A DNA stretch of 64,000 nucleotides, taken from Anthonomus grandis grandis. Lineage: Eukaryota; Arthropoda; Insecta; Coleoptera; Curculionidae. The position numbers and the translations under genes were made by a program. The stretch spans positions 20,932,256 to 20,996,255 of the forward strand of contig NC_065561.1 in assembly GCF_022605725.1 (NCBI RefSeq), given 5' to 3'. How positions within the stretch are numbered: the stretch's first letter is position 1; each line of letters begins with the position of its first letter. Below the pieces are notes generated by a model that was given only the letters and a program-made list of their open reading frames with translations, had not been told where the DNA came from and searched no databases. Positions 44,691-56,631 of the stretch are shown here, piece by piece.

Positions 44691-47600
44691 ATGGATAATT
44701 CACTTACCAATTTCGGTAAGCTCAAGCTCAAACTATATAAAATATGTTGTATTCGCGAAATCTGTATTATATGTTTTCTAAAAAAACTCTTTTTATTTAC
44801 CATTTAGAACTTAGCGAAAGTACAGTGAAAATAGGAACAGACTCCGAGAGTGGGTCAGACAAAAGTGAGACTATTGAAATTGTCGGTTATGGAGATGAGG
44901 AGTTGAATGGTAGCAAGAAATCTTCGGATGACTTTGACAATAATCTTCCTGACACTGTTACATTACTAACGCATAAAGAAACAGGGGCCAAACTTTACTT
45001 AATTGGGACTGCTCACTTTAGCAAGAAATCTCAAGAGGATGTAGAATTGGTAAGTGTACTTGATTATTAATTAGTGTAATTTTAATATGTATCAAATTTG
45101 GTTCAGGAGAGTAAGAAGTTATTCCTTCAAAAGAAACATGAAACATTTAAAAAATCACGATATATGCTGACAAATTGGTCAAAAATACTCATATAAAGAC
45201 ACAGACACACCTTGGATAATAATTTTATTAATGTTTTTCTTCAAGGTTATAAGAAATGTGCAACCGAATATAGTAGTGGTAGAATTATGTGGCCAAAGAA
45301 CCAGCATACTAGAACTAGATGAGGAAACTATCTTGAAAGAAGCCAAGAATATAGATGCAGCAAAAATTATAGCCACTATGAAGGCAGACGGAGCCGTTAA
45401 CGGTTTATTGTACATTTTGTTACTAAGCATGAGCGCTCATATAACGAAAGAAATCGGTATGGCACCAGGAGGAGAATTTAGAGTGGCTAGCCAAGAGGTA
45501 ACATTATTATAATATTTATTTCCAATATATTGCAAATATTAGATGTAGGTATGAATTAGTTTAGAAACATAAATATTGAAGGGATGATTTCGTGAGTCCT
45601 GCTTTAAACTGGATTTAACAATTTCCCAGCTTTCAATGTAGAGTACACTATTGTCATCAAATTAAAGAAGTACATGTGAAATATTGATATTAAGTAATTC
45701 ATTTATATAGTATCAAAAAATTCAAAAATATAATGAATGGAGAATACATTAAATTAATATGACAATTTTAACTGTCTTTAGAATTCCTAAATTATTGTAA
45801 CCTAATTACTGCAGTCATATTATTTGGACAATCCTTATTTATTATTTTGCGTATAAGTATATAATATTTTATCTTTATTTAATTTTTTTTCCAGTCTTGT
45901 TCTTTTACGAGGAACTCCCATACAGTTAAATTGTTGTTATATGCTAGACGATTTTTTACACTATTAAGGACCTATGATGTCTCAATATAATCCTTAATTT
46001 TTCAGGCCGCTAAGATTCCTAATTGTTATGTCCACTTAGGGGACCGACCTATAGGAATAACGATAAGACGAGCCCTTAGTAGGCTAAGTTGGTGGCAAAC
46101 GGTAAAGTTTGCATGGCATTTGTTGACTTGCAAAGATCCTATAAGGTAATTAAATAATATTTTTTATTTAATTATTTATCACAAAAGTTCAAAAATGTCT
46201 ATAATATTAGAGTATAATAAAATTTTCATAGGTGTTTATCATAGCTGCTCACGGTAAAATAGTTGTTGTAGGCATGTGGTTCTTTAAGGCACTCAAAAAA
46301 GTTTCTACTCTTGCCTTCAATTTGTTCGTGTAACACTTTTTAAAGAAAACTAATGAGGGATTTTTTTTATTGGATCTTGCGCCTTTTTAGGGTCCAGCCA
46401 ATTGAATTCTTGCCTAGGAAGTAGTGTCTTGTCTTTCAGTTTATAAATAATTAGTTTGAGATGAACATAACATGTACACAATGGACACCATATTACAGAA
46501 CAATACTCTTCTTCTGACAAGACAGTTGTAACAGTGACTGGAGTTTTACCTTAGCTCTACTCGCATTCAGTAAACACATAGATGAAGTTGTAAAAGCATC
46601 ATTAAAAACTCTTGGTTTTATCATTAGGTCTACAAAAGATTGTCTGAATTTAGAAACAACATAGTTGGTTCCCTAACTATGCGGTTTTTGACAGGCTCGA
46701 GTAGAGGCTGTGATCATAACTTGCTTCTTCAGAGACTTAACTTTTTATCCCTTAAACATTGTGTCATTCTAAGCAGTCAACTTTTTCTATTTAAACTCTG
46801 CTGCAATAAAATTAAATTGCCTCAGACCTTTTGGGTGAATTAAATTTTTACACAAGAAGGCCAGTTCAATTTTAACTTCTTGAGAATACTTGTACCAACT
46901 TAAGCAGAAATGCTCCTTTGTACCGAGCCTGTTCATGGTTTAACACACTAAATAGTGAGAATAACAAGGTGATGCAAGCATTATCTTCTGCAGCATAAAT
47001 TATTGGTTCTCAATTGATTACATTCGTTAATTCATTAAAATTCTTGATTCGATCAGTATTAGGTGGGCTGGAGGTGTTTTTTTGGGTCAGTTTTTTCTTT
47101 CTATTGTACTACTAATAATTGCTTTTGGGTGGGTTTACTCTTGTTACATGCATAATTTGTTAGCTGAGTTGTATTTTTTTTGTTACCATATTACTCATAA
47201 TTGTCTTTTGTATTGGGGTATTTTTCCTGTTGGACAATAAATGAATAAATTAGTTAACATATGGTTTGCGATTGTCCGCGTATAATAGACATTCACTGTT
47301 ATCTGTACCCAATATATCGCCAGGCCATGAAAATTTTTAATTTTTCTCAACGGCATTTAAATACGCTTCAAAGTACGCAACTTAAGCTGTGCCTTCAATA
47401 GGTACTGAGATCCCCATGTTTAGGATCCTTATCTTGGACACCCTGCATATTATTCTCTTAAAAATTGTATTTATTTTAATTAATTAACTTGGATAGACGG
47501 GAAATGCACGCACAGTATTTTTAAAATGCCATTGTGCATTGGGTATTTTTAGCAGTTAAGTAGTTGTTATTTTATAATGTTATAATGTATGAATTATTAT

Positions 47601-50600
47601 TTATCTATAGGAATTTTGTATTCTTCAGATAACGAAGCATATTTTGACTTTGACTTGACATTAATTTCACGCTACAGAACATCACCAATGATTGCTATAT
47701 GATTGCACTGCTTGCGATTGCTATAAGATATACGACTGACTGAATCCACTTGATGTTCAGAGAAAAATATTGAATTATGTGGAATTTCATACTATTATGC
47801 TTTAAATAAAAATGTATCTATTTTTGTGTGTTATAGGCCACCAAATGGAGATTTCGATATTTTTATAACTAACTTACACTTATTGTTGGAAAAATACTGT
47901 AAGCCTAGTAGCGAAATAATTCTTACTGGCGATTTTAACACGCCTTACCTGAGTTCTTTAAACAATCAGTGTTTCTTTAATATATTGTCTACCTTTAATT
48001 TAAAAAATAAAGTTTTTTTGCCCACTCGAATTGGCTCTACCAGTTCTAACGTTTTGGACTTAATTTTTACTAATATATCTGAATGTAAGGATGCTGTGGT
48101 AGAAAGCAATACTATATCAGATCATGAAACTGTATTTTTTAATTCTGGAATTTTTAACAAATGTTCCGACGAAGCCAATCAGAGTGGCCAGCTTAAAAGA
48201 AATTTTTGTTTTACTAATATAATTGCTTTTAAATCTGTCCTTGAGTGTGAAAAATGGGCAGAGGTCTATAAGGAAAATAATTTTAATGTCCAATTTGACT
48301 TATTTTATTCAACATATTTATGGTATTTTAATTTAAGTTTTCCGGTAAAATTTTCACATCGAAATAAAAATAAAAAATCATGGGTAACGGATGAAATTAG
48401 AAAATCTAGCAAAAATTTAAAATATTTACACCGACGACGGCGTGTGATCCCGAAGTTGGAGACGACATATAGAAGTGAAAGTGCCAGGCATAAATTATTA
48501 ATTAATTATAGTGAAAAACAATTTTATCACCATAAAATAACAAACTCTGAAAATTCTAGCAAGACAATGTGGTCTATCGTATCTGAGCTAAATAACAATA
48601 AAAAAAAAAAAAATTTGAATTTAATATAAAGAATAATGGCTTATTAATTACAAATCCTATAAAAGTAGCTAATTATTTTAATAACTCTTTTATTGAAGAA
48701 TATTTCTTTTGCATGTTTTTTGCATAGTATGAGCATTGTACCTTTCAGTGAGGGTGAAGTCCTAAACATTATAAAAAATAAAAAGTCTGGGGGACCTGAT
48801 GAAATTCCATTATCTGTATTTAAGAATACTGCGGAGGCTTGCATCAGACCATTAACATATCTCATTAATATGTCATTCGAAAAGGGAATATTTCCAAACT
48901 CATTAAAAAATTGTAAGGTTATTCCTGTTTTTAAAAAAGGGGATTCTAATTTGGTTGAGAGCTTTAACTTCCTGTTTCTCAAAAATATTTGAATACGCAA
49001 TGCTTGATAGGCTTTTAGCTTATCTAATAAAAAACAAAATATTTTCGGAAGGACAACATGGCTTTCTGTTGGGTAGATCTACCTCGTCTGCCATTTTGTC
49101 GATGCACTTGAGCGCCCTGTGGGGATCTTTTGCGACCTAAACAAGGCGTTTGACTGTGTCAGCCATGATGTTTTGTTGTACAAGATGGAGTCATACGGCA
49201 TTAGGGGTGTCGTCTTAAATTGGTTCTCCTCCTTTGTAGCATTTCGGACACAATACGTGGAATTAAGGAATAAATTAGGTTCATATTGTTCAAACAATCT
49301 TCACACTGATTTGGAAGTACCTCAAGGTTCGGTGCTCGGGCCTGTGTTGTTTCTTATATTTGTGAATTCATTGCCTACAGATGAGTACAGAAAATATGCA
49401 CATTACTGCGGGAAAGGCATTGCACGAGCTAAATAACTCGTTTACTGTAAATGAACTTTTTCTTAATACCAAGAAAACAAATTATATGGTTTTTTGCACT
49501 AATCGGGGTCAATTAAATCTGGATCTTGACATGTATTTGAACAATAATGGTAGTTTCTTGCAACGTCAACAAACAATAGAGTTTCTTGGCTTGACACTAG
49601 ATGACACTCTTTCATGGGAGGCACATTGCAATGATTTGTCATTAAAATTAGGTGGCCTTTGTTATGCCATAAGAAATATTAGGTCTTTAATGGATAAAAA
49701 CCAGTTAGTTTGTGTATACTATGCCATAATCCACTCTAGGATTCTGTATGGGATCCAATTCTGGGGTTTTTCAGTATTTATTGGTCAAAAACAAGTTATT
49801 AGATGTATGGCGGGAGTACCCCCTAAAACTTCCTGTAGATCAGTTTTTAATCACTTTGAGATTTTAACTGTTCCGTGTATGTATATATTTCAAGTGTGTT
49901 TATTTGTTTTTAAGAATCTTAATGTATTTGTGACAAATGGTTTTTTTCATAATTATCCAACTAGACTAAGAAATGATTTATCTTTGTTGCGTACTAGATT
50001 AACTCTTTCAAAAAATTTTGTCCTGAAAATATGTCCAAAAGTATTTAATAAATTGCAAAATGACATAAAAAATTGCAATAGTTTGTCAATATTTAAAAAG
50101 AAATTGAAAGCTTTTTTAGTTTTGAAGTGTTACTATGATATAAAGACCTACCTTTCGGAATAATAACTAGCTGTAACGTATATATTTGTTTCTGTTACTG
50201 TTTTATATGCTTAATAATTTCTTTGAGTATCTAAACTAGGTTTAGTGATAGTGTAGTTTCAAGTAGGTATATGATGTTAGAAATTTTAGCTTCTTTGAAC
50301 ATAGACGAATTCCATACACTGTATTGTGTCAATTTTGGATAATAAAGATTTGATTGATTGATTGATATTATATTGTAGTGCCGAGGAAATTGAAAAATGC
50401 AAGAACCGTGACATGCTGGAGCAATTACTAGCGGAATTAGCTGGCGAATTTCCCGGATTTAAGGAGGTGTTCCTGGTCGAACGGGATATTTATTTGACCA
50501 GTTCCTTGCAAGCGGCTGCCAGGATGAGGCCTCCCGGTGATCCAGAGAAACCTTTGACGATTGTGGGAGTGGTTGGTATCGGTCACATGCCCGGCATAAT

Positions 50601-50835
50601 AAAACTGTGGCCGGAGGAGCAACGACGGTTCATTCCGGAGATCATGGTCGTTCCTCCGCCTACGATGACATCGAAAATCGTGAAGTTTAGCTTTAAATTG
50701 TCGCTGTTCGGTTTGGGTGTGTACGTGATTTATAAATACGTGCCGGTTCCGAAGGTTCTCAGGGAAAACGCGATGCTTCAAAGTGTCGTGAGTAACGTCA
50801 AAGACAATTTGTCTTTTATGAGTTTTTCCGTGTAA
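44691..50835 (+). CDS. TRABD: TRABD, TraB-domain protein
   Basis: Five exons join to 371 aa: 44691-44715, 44808-45049, 45246-45497, 46006-46145, 50379-50835 (human TRABD is 376 aa). After an acidic Ser-rich leader, the TraB/PrgY domain begins near residue 58. It carries the conserved GTAH (75-78), the Glu of VVVELCGQR (102), HLGDRPI (183-189) and GVVGIGHMPGI. One membrane span follows near the C terminus (FSFKLSLFGLGVYVIYKYV). The family is related to TIKI-type putative metalloproteases; the GTAH and Glu residues are the presumed metal ligands. Membrane-anchored cytosolic proteins of this group are reported on mitochondria or ER, so that location is inferred. Intron 4 is 4.2 kb and contains two LINEs. 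The second ends just before the acceptor of exon 5. Confidence 0.93.
46555..47245 (+). mobile_element. LINE 3' fragment, first in TRABD intron 4
   Basis: Translation gives FSKHIDEVVKASLKTLGFII and RSTKDCLN near 46570-46650, the thumb region of a Jockey-type LINE. It then reads RLNFLSLKHC and LFLFKLCCNKI near 46735-46810. The 3' end is AATAAATGAATAAATTAG near 47236. It is degenerate and in the same orientation as the gene. Confidence 0.68.
47815..50367 (+). mobile_element. LINE with TGAT tail, second in TRABD intron 4
   Basis: Endonuclease: CYRPPNGDFDIFI, EIILTGDFNTPYLSSL, TIGSTSSNVLDLIF-like text and SDHETVFF (47826-48130). Reverse transcriptase: GGPDEIPLSVFKNTA (48787), FGDLNKAFDCVSHDVLL-like text (49130) and VPQGSVLGPVLFLIFVNSLP (49317). 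The next frame resumes only at LHELNNSFTVNELFLNTKKT (49420), so the YADD catalytic box is deleted. The thumb runs to 50163. It ends with AATAAAGATT and (TTGA)n at about 50350-50367. It is in the same orientation as TRABD. Confidence 0.87.
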
Positions 50836-51169
50836 TTTTAAGATAACATAACTTTTATTGTTCTTATGATTGGTGTCGGCTGGTGTTACATATAAGGTCA
50901 AGATTATTATAATATATTATTTTTATATACGGGGGTTTTAGATTTGTAACATAACTGCATTTTGATAATGTAGTACATAGCTATTTTTGATAACTCATTG
51001 GTTTACCTTTTACTAGTTTTATTCTTAGTCAAAGTTATTTTATCTGCAAGCTCAAATTATTGTTGATATTTTTTTAATATAAAACATTTTTTATTTGCTT
51101 TCATTTGTATGATTCGTTTTTGTTAGACTGTCTCTGAGTAATAGAAAGAAATAAGAATATTTTTGTGCA

Positions 51170-52930
51170 CTCAAAATACTGAAAAACAAAATAGATCGTC
51201 ATGAGATTCTTGGTCAGTTACCTTTTGCTTTAAACAAAATTAACACTCGCCATCCATTAGGTTTTTTATCTGGCTTATCCACGAACCAACCTCTATAAAA
51301 ATTCTCCTATTTTTAAACTTTTTGAATATTTTAACTTATAATATGCTTCCGATATTGACATTGATGCAACTAAAAAATGGTATGTATGGGGTATTTGTTA
51401 TTATAATTTGTGCTTATAATATTTCGGGAGATGAAATTGTCACCGCCTCCAATAAACTAAAAAGTAAGTTGACCTCCGTGGTACCGATGGAGTACCAAGT
51501 CTTGTCGTTAAAGATTGTATTCGCGCTTTATCAGGGCCTATTGCCCACATATTTAATCTTATCATCTTGTCTTCAACAGTATTTCCCGATAAATGGAAGA
51601 CTGCAAGAATATCCTCGATACTCAAAAAGGGACCGAAGAACGACATTCAAAATTACAGAGCTATATCGATCTTATGTAATTTCTCCAAACTTTTTGAAAT
51701 AGTTTTTTATAATAGAATATATGCCCATGTCAAATTAGACATAGCACCTAATCGATTTGGTTTCGTCGAAAATCGCTCCTGTACAGTAAACCTGGCTTGC
51801 CTAAATGAGTATTTGTGTCAGCATTTGGATAATAGAGGTCAGGTTGATGTAATATACCTTGATTTCTGCAAAGCTTTTGACCAAAGTCAAAGTTTTAGTT
51901 GCTTTAATAAAATCTTACGAGGTCGTAAATAGTTGTTGAATATGAAGGCTTTAAGTCTCCTATATATGAAGTGTGCTCGGGAGTTGCGCAAGGATCTAAC
52001 TTGGCCCCGCTTCTCTTTTTATTATTTATAAACGATCTTGCCAAATTACTGTCTTGTCAGAGTTTACTGTTTGCGGATGATATAAAATTGTTCACAAAAA
52101 TAGATACTGAAGACGATTGCGAATTCCTTAAGGTAAATCTTATTAAAGTTGAGAATTGGTGCAACATCAATAGACTATATTTAAATGTTAATAAATCCTC
52201 TATTCTGTGATTTTAAAATGCGAAATTATAAAAGGAAATTATGAAGCATGTAGCAAATATAGTTTCTGACTCTGCCAAATTGTTGGGTTTTATTTATCGA
52301 AACTGTCGGCACTTTGAAAATATTAATACTTTAAAACTACTTTTCTTCTCTTACATACGCTCAAAAATAGAATACGAATTTCTAATTTGGTACCCAATTT
52401 ACTGGTACCTGATATTGAGCGCATTCAGCGCAAGTTTATGAAGTATCTCTGGTTTAGAGAGGAAGGTGTCTTTTCAGCCAGAGGTTTGGATAGTCAATTA
52501 TACTTTAATAAATTTAATATTATACCCTTAGCAAAAAGAAGAGAAATTCTTTCCATAAAATTCTTATATAACCTTATTCATAACAAGATTGACCGTCCCA
52601 CCCTTTTGGCTGGTTTAAATTTTCGGGTACCAAGAATAAACTCTAGGCATTTTAGATTATTTTATTTAAATCCCGCTAGAACTAATATTTTGTTTAAATC
52701 CCCTATTAATATAATGTGTCAGAATTATATTAATTGACAGTTTAAGGTCCATTATAGAAAGTATAAAGTAAATAGGTGATGCAGAGTCTTTCTAGTATGT
52801 ATATCGATAGTCTGTTTAAGTAGATAGAATGTTAAGCATTTTGATTTTTCATTTTTATGCATATTTTGGTAATTTTTTTAAATTCTCTCCTGTAATTGGG
52901 TAACAAACCTGTTGGAAATAAATGCCTCTT
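51170..52930 (+). mobile_element. LINE between TRABD and a Tc1 element
   Basis: In pieces: GTDGVPSLVVKDCI (about 51485), FPDKWKTARISSILKKGPKN (51582), NYRAISILCNFSKLFE, IYLDFCKAFDQ (51850), GVAQGSNLAPLLFLLFIND (51980), the intact catalytic FADDIKLF (about 52074) and YIRSKIEYEFLIWYP (about 52355). The C-terminal frame ends at 52737 and AAATAAA follows near 52918. Frameshifts and stops occur at about five places. The start is 5'-truncated. Confidence 0.83.
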
Positions 52931-53099
52931 TTTTTTATTATTATATTTTATTAGTGTGGTTAATTTATGCGCATTGTGTATTTGCTCATTTTTGTATTTC
53001 CTTTTATTATTTATTACAGTACTTTTTATGGTATGTTAAGTTAGTATCTATAAGTGGCCTTGTAGCTGTTGATATTTGTAACAAATAAATGATTATTAG

Positions 53100-54060
53100 C
53101 CTGGGACTGAATGGATTATACGTATATGTGCCAATCTTAATATGCGAGGAGCACTAGGACTCCATGTCTTAGTTGTGAATTTATTTATTTACCAAACGTT
53201 ATCTAACAAAAAATTACTAATAAGGGCACTAATGCTTGACAGATCAAGAAGTAATTCAAGTAATTAAAATCAAGGGAGATTGAGTTAACAGCGTATAACA
53301 ACTTAACATGCTTTAATAAAAATTAAACTGATTCAAAAACAGCCGAAAGAAATCCCAAGCTCACAACTCCCACAGGCAAATTAAATTAAGGGTTTATATA
53401 GAAAGAGAGATTTGATGGTTATAAGGTAATAATCAATGGAGTAATTTTGTTTTTGAATGTAGCTACAGTGCCATTAAATAGGTCATTATTATTATTATTA
53501 TTATTATTGCTCTGTAAAATATTAAACTATGAGCAAGTAAAGAGCATTTCTTGCTAAGTTAGTAGGTCTATTTTCTAAATAAAAACGAACGTGTGGATCG
53601 GAATTAAATTAAACGGAACGAGTTTAATTAAAAAAAAACTGCACATATTGTCCATGTCTATTATGGACCCACTATAGTTATTAAGGAACGATTGCTGCAT
53701 AAAGTAATTTAGGCTTAATTAGGCCCAATCTTTTAGTTTTTTTAGCCTCAATGTTTGTTGTCAATTATGACCTCTAGATGCCTCAAATCAAATGTCAAAA
53801 AATAAAATATTCCAGGGACAAAGCTTTGAAAATTATCGAATTTTGTGTCGAACTTATTGATCTTGGAATAGGCTAGTCATAAGGATGGGTAGCTAACATT
53901 TTTATGTAGTAAAGAGACTATTTTTATAATAAATAAGCAAGTCAATGTAAGAATTTTCTCCTTTCTAAAGATTAACTTGCAATGGTCTTTTTTTTTGGTA
54001 ATTTATTTCCAAGTAATTGAAATATTGTTTATTTTATTCCAGGCCATTTGTTGTGATTTT
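53100..54060. other. Intergenic stretch with an ATT microsatellite
   Basis: No gene is seen. A run of about eight ATT units lies at 53484-53508. The rest is unremarkable AT-rich sequence. Confidence 0.5.
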
Positions 54061-54066
54061 TATGTA

Positions 54067-55472
54067 CAGTACCGAGCAAAAGTAAAGAAACTTTTTTTTT
54101 ATTTTTAAATTTATTTTATTAAAGTCAACAAAAATTTTTTTATCCTATAATACTACACCAAACTAGATAATAAAAATAAAACATAAACAATATAATTCTA
54201 CTTATTATAAAGCCACATGTAAATTAATTAAAAAAAAAACCAGGGAGCAAAAATAGAGAAACACATATTTAAAGAAAATATATAATAACAACAAATTAAT
54301 ATTTAGTTGCATATCCCTTATTTTTAATAACTGCAATGCATCTCCTTTTCATAGATCCAATCAGATTCCCTAAGGTCTCCTTGGGTACAGAATGCCATGC
54401 AGCTTCAACTGCTTCAAACAACTCGTCTCCATTTTAAAATTTTTCGGGATGTTCCTTACGAATTTTTTTGTCCTCAAAAATTTTTTTTATAATTTTAGCT
54501 GTATGCTTCGTATCATTGTCGTGTTGAAACCTCCATTGCAATGGCATGTTTTCCTCTGCATATGGCAACATATTATCAGTTAATATTTCTAAATATTTAA
54601 ACCGATCCATTATCCCATCAATTTTGACAATGGGGCCCATTTCCATACCAGAGAAACAACCCCACACTTGTACATTTTCCCCTCCATGCTTAATAGTGCC
54701 CAAAGTATACTTTGGATCAACTCATTTATTTTTAGGACGCCTGACCCATAAAATACCATCAGAAGAAAATAAATTAAACTTACTTTCATCCGAAAATAAT
54801 ACCGTATTCCATCTTGCTTCTGGCCAGTTTAAATGGTCATGTGCAAATTGAAGTCGGGCGGTTCGATTCTTCTTCGAAATGAAGGGTTTCTTGGATGGTT
54901 TTCTTGCCGGCAAGCCACTGTCCCTTAAACGTCTTCGAACTGTATGGACACTAATATTTACATCGTCCAGTTGAGATTTTATATCCACTGCTGTGTTAAA
55001 TGGATTTTTAAGAGCTAAGGATTTAATCTTTTCGTCTAGGCGTCGTTTTTCTAGGCCTACCAGTTTTAGGTGGACTTATTAATGAGTTCCTAATGCGGTG
55101 TAACTTTATGCTTTTGGAAACGACTGAGCGGTTTAATAATTGATATTTTGATATTATCAACTGTTTTATACATAACGCCAAAGTAATACCTCGAGGCATA
55201 TTTGCAGGTTATTCTTTATTAATTAACAAAATATTGTGTATTTCTTTCAATAAGCAAACATAAACTAAGAACTTTAAAAATGTTTCTCTACTTTTGCTCC
55301 TCATAAAATAAAGATAAGCAAATAGATTGTTTTTGTTGCAAGAATTTATAAATACCAAATATGTTTTTGCATTCCTTTGAACCTAATGTGAGTATTTGTT
55401 TATTGGCAATAGTCGATTATTCTGGCTTTATATTTATTAAATATAATGTTTCTCCACTTTTGCTCGGTACTG
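54067..55472 (-). mobile_element. Tc1-like transposon with doubled inverted repeats
   Basis: The 1406-bp element is flanked by TA on both sides. The outer ends match over 25 bases with two mismatches (left begins CAGTACCGAGCAAAAGTAAA). A second related word, GGAGCAAAA(A/G)TAGAGAAACA, lies inward on each side (about 54243 and 55279-55300, inverted). This is the IR/DR layout of Sleeping Beauty-like Tc1 elements. The interior encodes a broken transposase on the minus strand. Confidence 0.92.
54300..55080 (-). pseudogene. Tc1-like transposase, disabled
   Basis: From high to low coordinates: GRPRKTTPR (GRPR motif), then a frameshift, then DEKIKSLALKNPFNTAVDIK, VHTVRRRLRDSGL, NTVLFSDESKFNLF (first catalytic Asp), and RRPKNK followed by a TGA near 54722. 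KYTLGTIKHGGENVQVWGCF, QHDNDTKHTAKIIKKIF (second catalytic Asp) and the C terminus DELFEAVEAAWHSVPKETL follow. The segment with the third catalytic acid is deleted between FEDKK and IRKEHPEKF, and another stop follows EKF. The N-terminal helix-turn-helix is largely lost. Confidence 0.88.
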
Positions 55473-56630
55473 TATGTCTCCAAGGAATTTAAAGTCAAAT
55501 ACTTGGAAGTTAAAAATAGATTTTCAACCTTTTTCTGTTTTCAAAAACGCCAGAATTCCCAAAAACAAAATGTATTATTGTTTTCCAGAAAATCCATACA
55601 TACTTGTTTATTTTTCAATAAGGAATTATAAGTGATTTTTTAAATATTTTCCAAGTACCAAGAGTTTGGTGCCAATTTTTACATTTTCCAAGGATTTAAA
55701 AAAAATCCGTGAATCTCTGCAAGTTTAAAAAAATCACAGAATAAAGTCCAATTCCTGGAAGACAAAAAATAATTTTTATACTCTCTCCAAGTTTCCAAAA
55801 AAATCCATGTTTTCCAGAAAATAAAAAACAAAAATTCCAGGCATTTGTCTTGAAAAAGTTCAGGTAATTTGTAAATATTTTTCATCATATTTGACGTCGT
55901 TTTGTTACATTTTTCGGGGATTTGAAATCACAGAAGACCGAAAAAACCGACTTTTTTGAAACCCATATTGGCTAGTACTTAAAATTGTATTTATTTCCAA
56001 AAATAGATCCGTGTAGGTAGCAAAGCTATAGGTCTAAAGTTTGATCGTTTTCCTCAAAATATTCGGAAAGGTTCCCAAAACAAAAGCAATGATTATTAAC
56101 ATAAGCCAAACAATTTAAATTTTTAATCGTATTTCATGAACTTCTAAAGAGTGGCTAAACACAAATGTTTCTCCTATAAAAATGCCAATTGATCAACTTC
56201 AGGAATAAGAGCTTTAATTAGCTTTCTAGCAATAGTACAGTAAAATTCATTTAGAACATTCGAATAAATTCTTTCCTCTCATTTTCTATAGACCACGCGT
56301 CATTTACTATGTTAGAACCAGTCTTGCATAATACCTGTCTCGCAGAATAGTCCTCATTGAACTACTTGGATAAATAGCTAAGCATGTATTTACCAAACCC
56401 ATAAGTCAAAAGCAGCACTTCCTTTTAATAGTATTTAAGTGTTTTTTATTGTTACATTTACTTTGGTTTTTTGGAGGTTCATTTAGTTTATTTCATATAG
56501 ATCTTTTTCAAATATTCCTATTGTCGAGTGTCCATAGTTCCATGTTGTTAATTTATGCAAAAAGGAACGTTTAAAGCAATTCTTATTTAAAAAATATTTT
56601 AATTCCTAAATATCTGAAGTGAAAAATGTC
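55473..56630. other. Intergenic stretch with degenerate CCA/TTTCCA repeats
   Basis: Between the Tc1 element and SUMF1. From about 55480 to 55900 short words such as TTTTCCAGAAAATCCAT, TTTCCAAGGATTT and CCAGGCATTT recur irregularly, as in a decayed minisatellite. No gene is seen. It must hold the SUMF1 3' UTR. Confidence 0.4.
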
Positions 56631-56631
56631 G

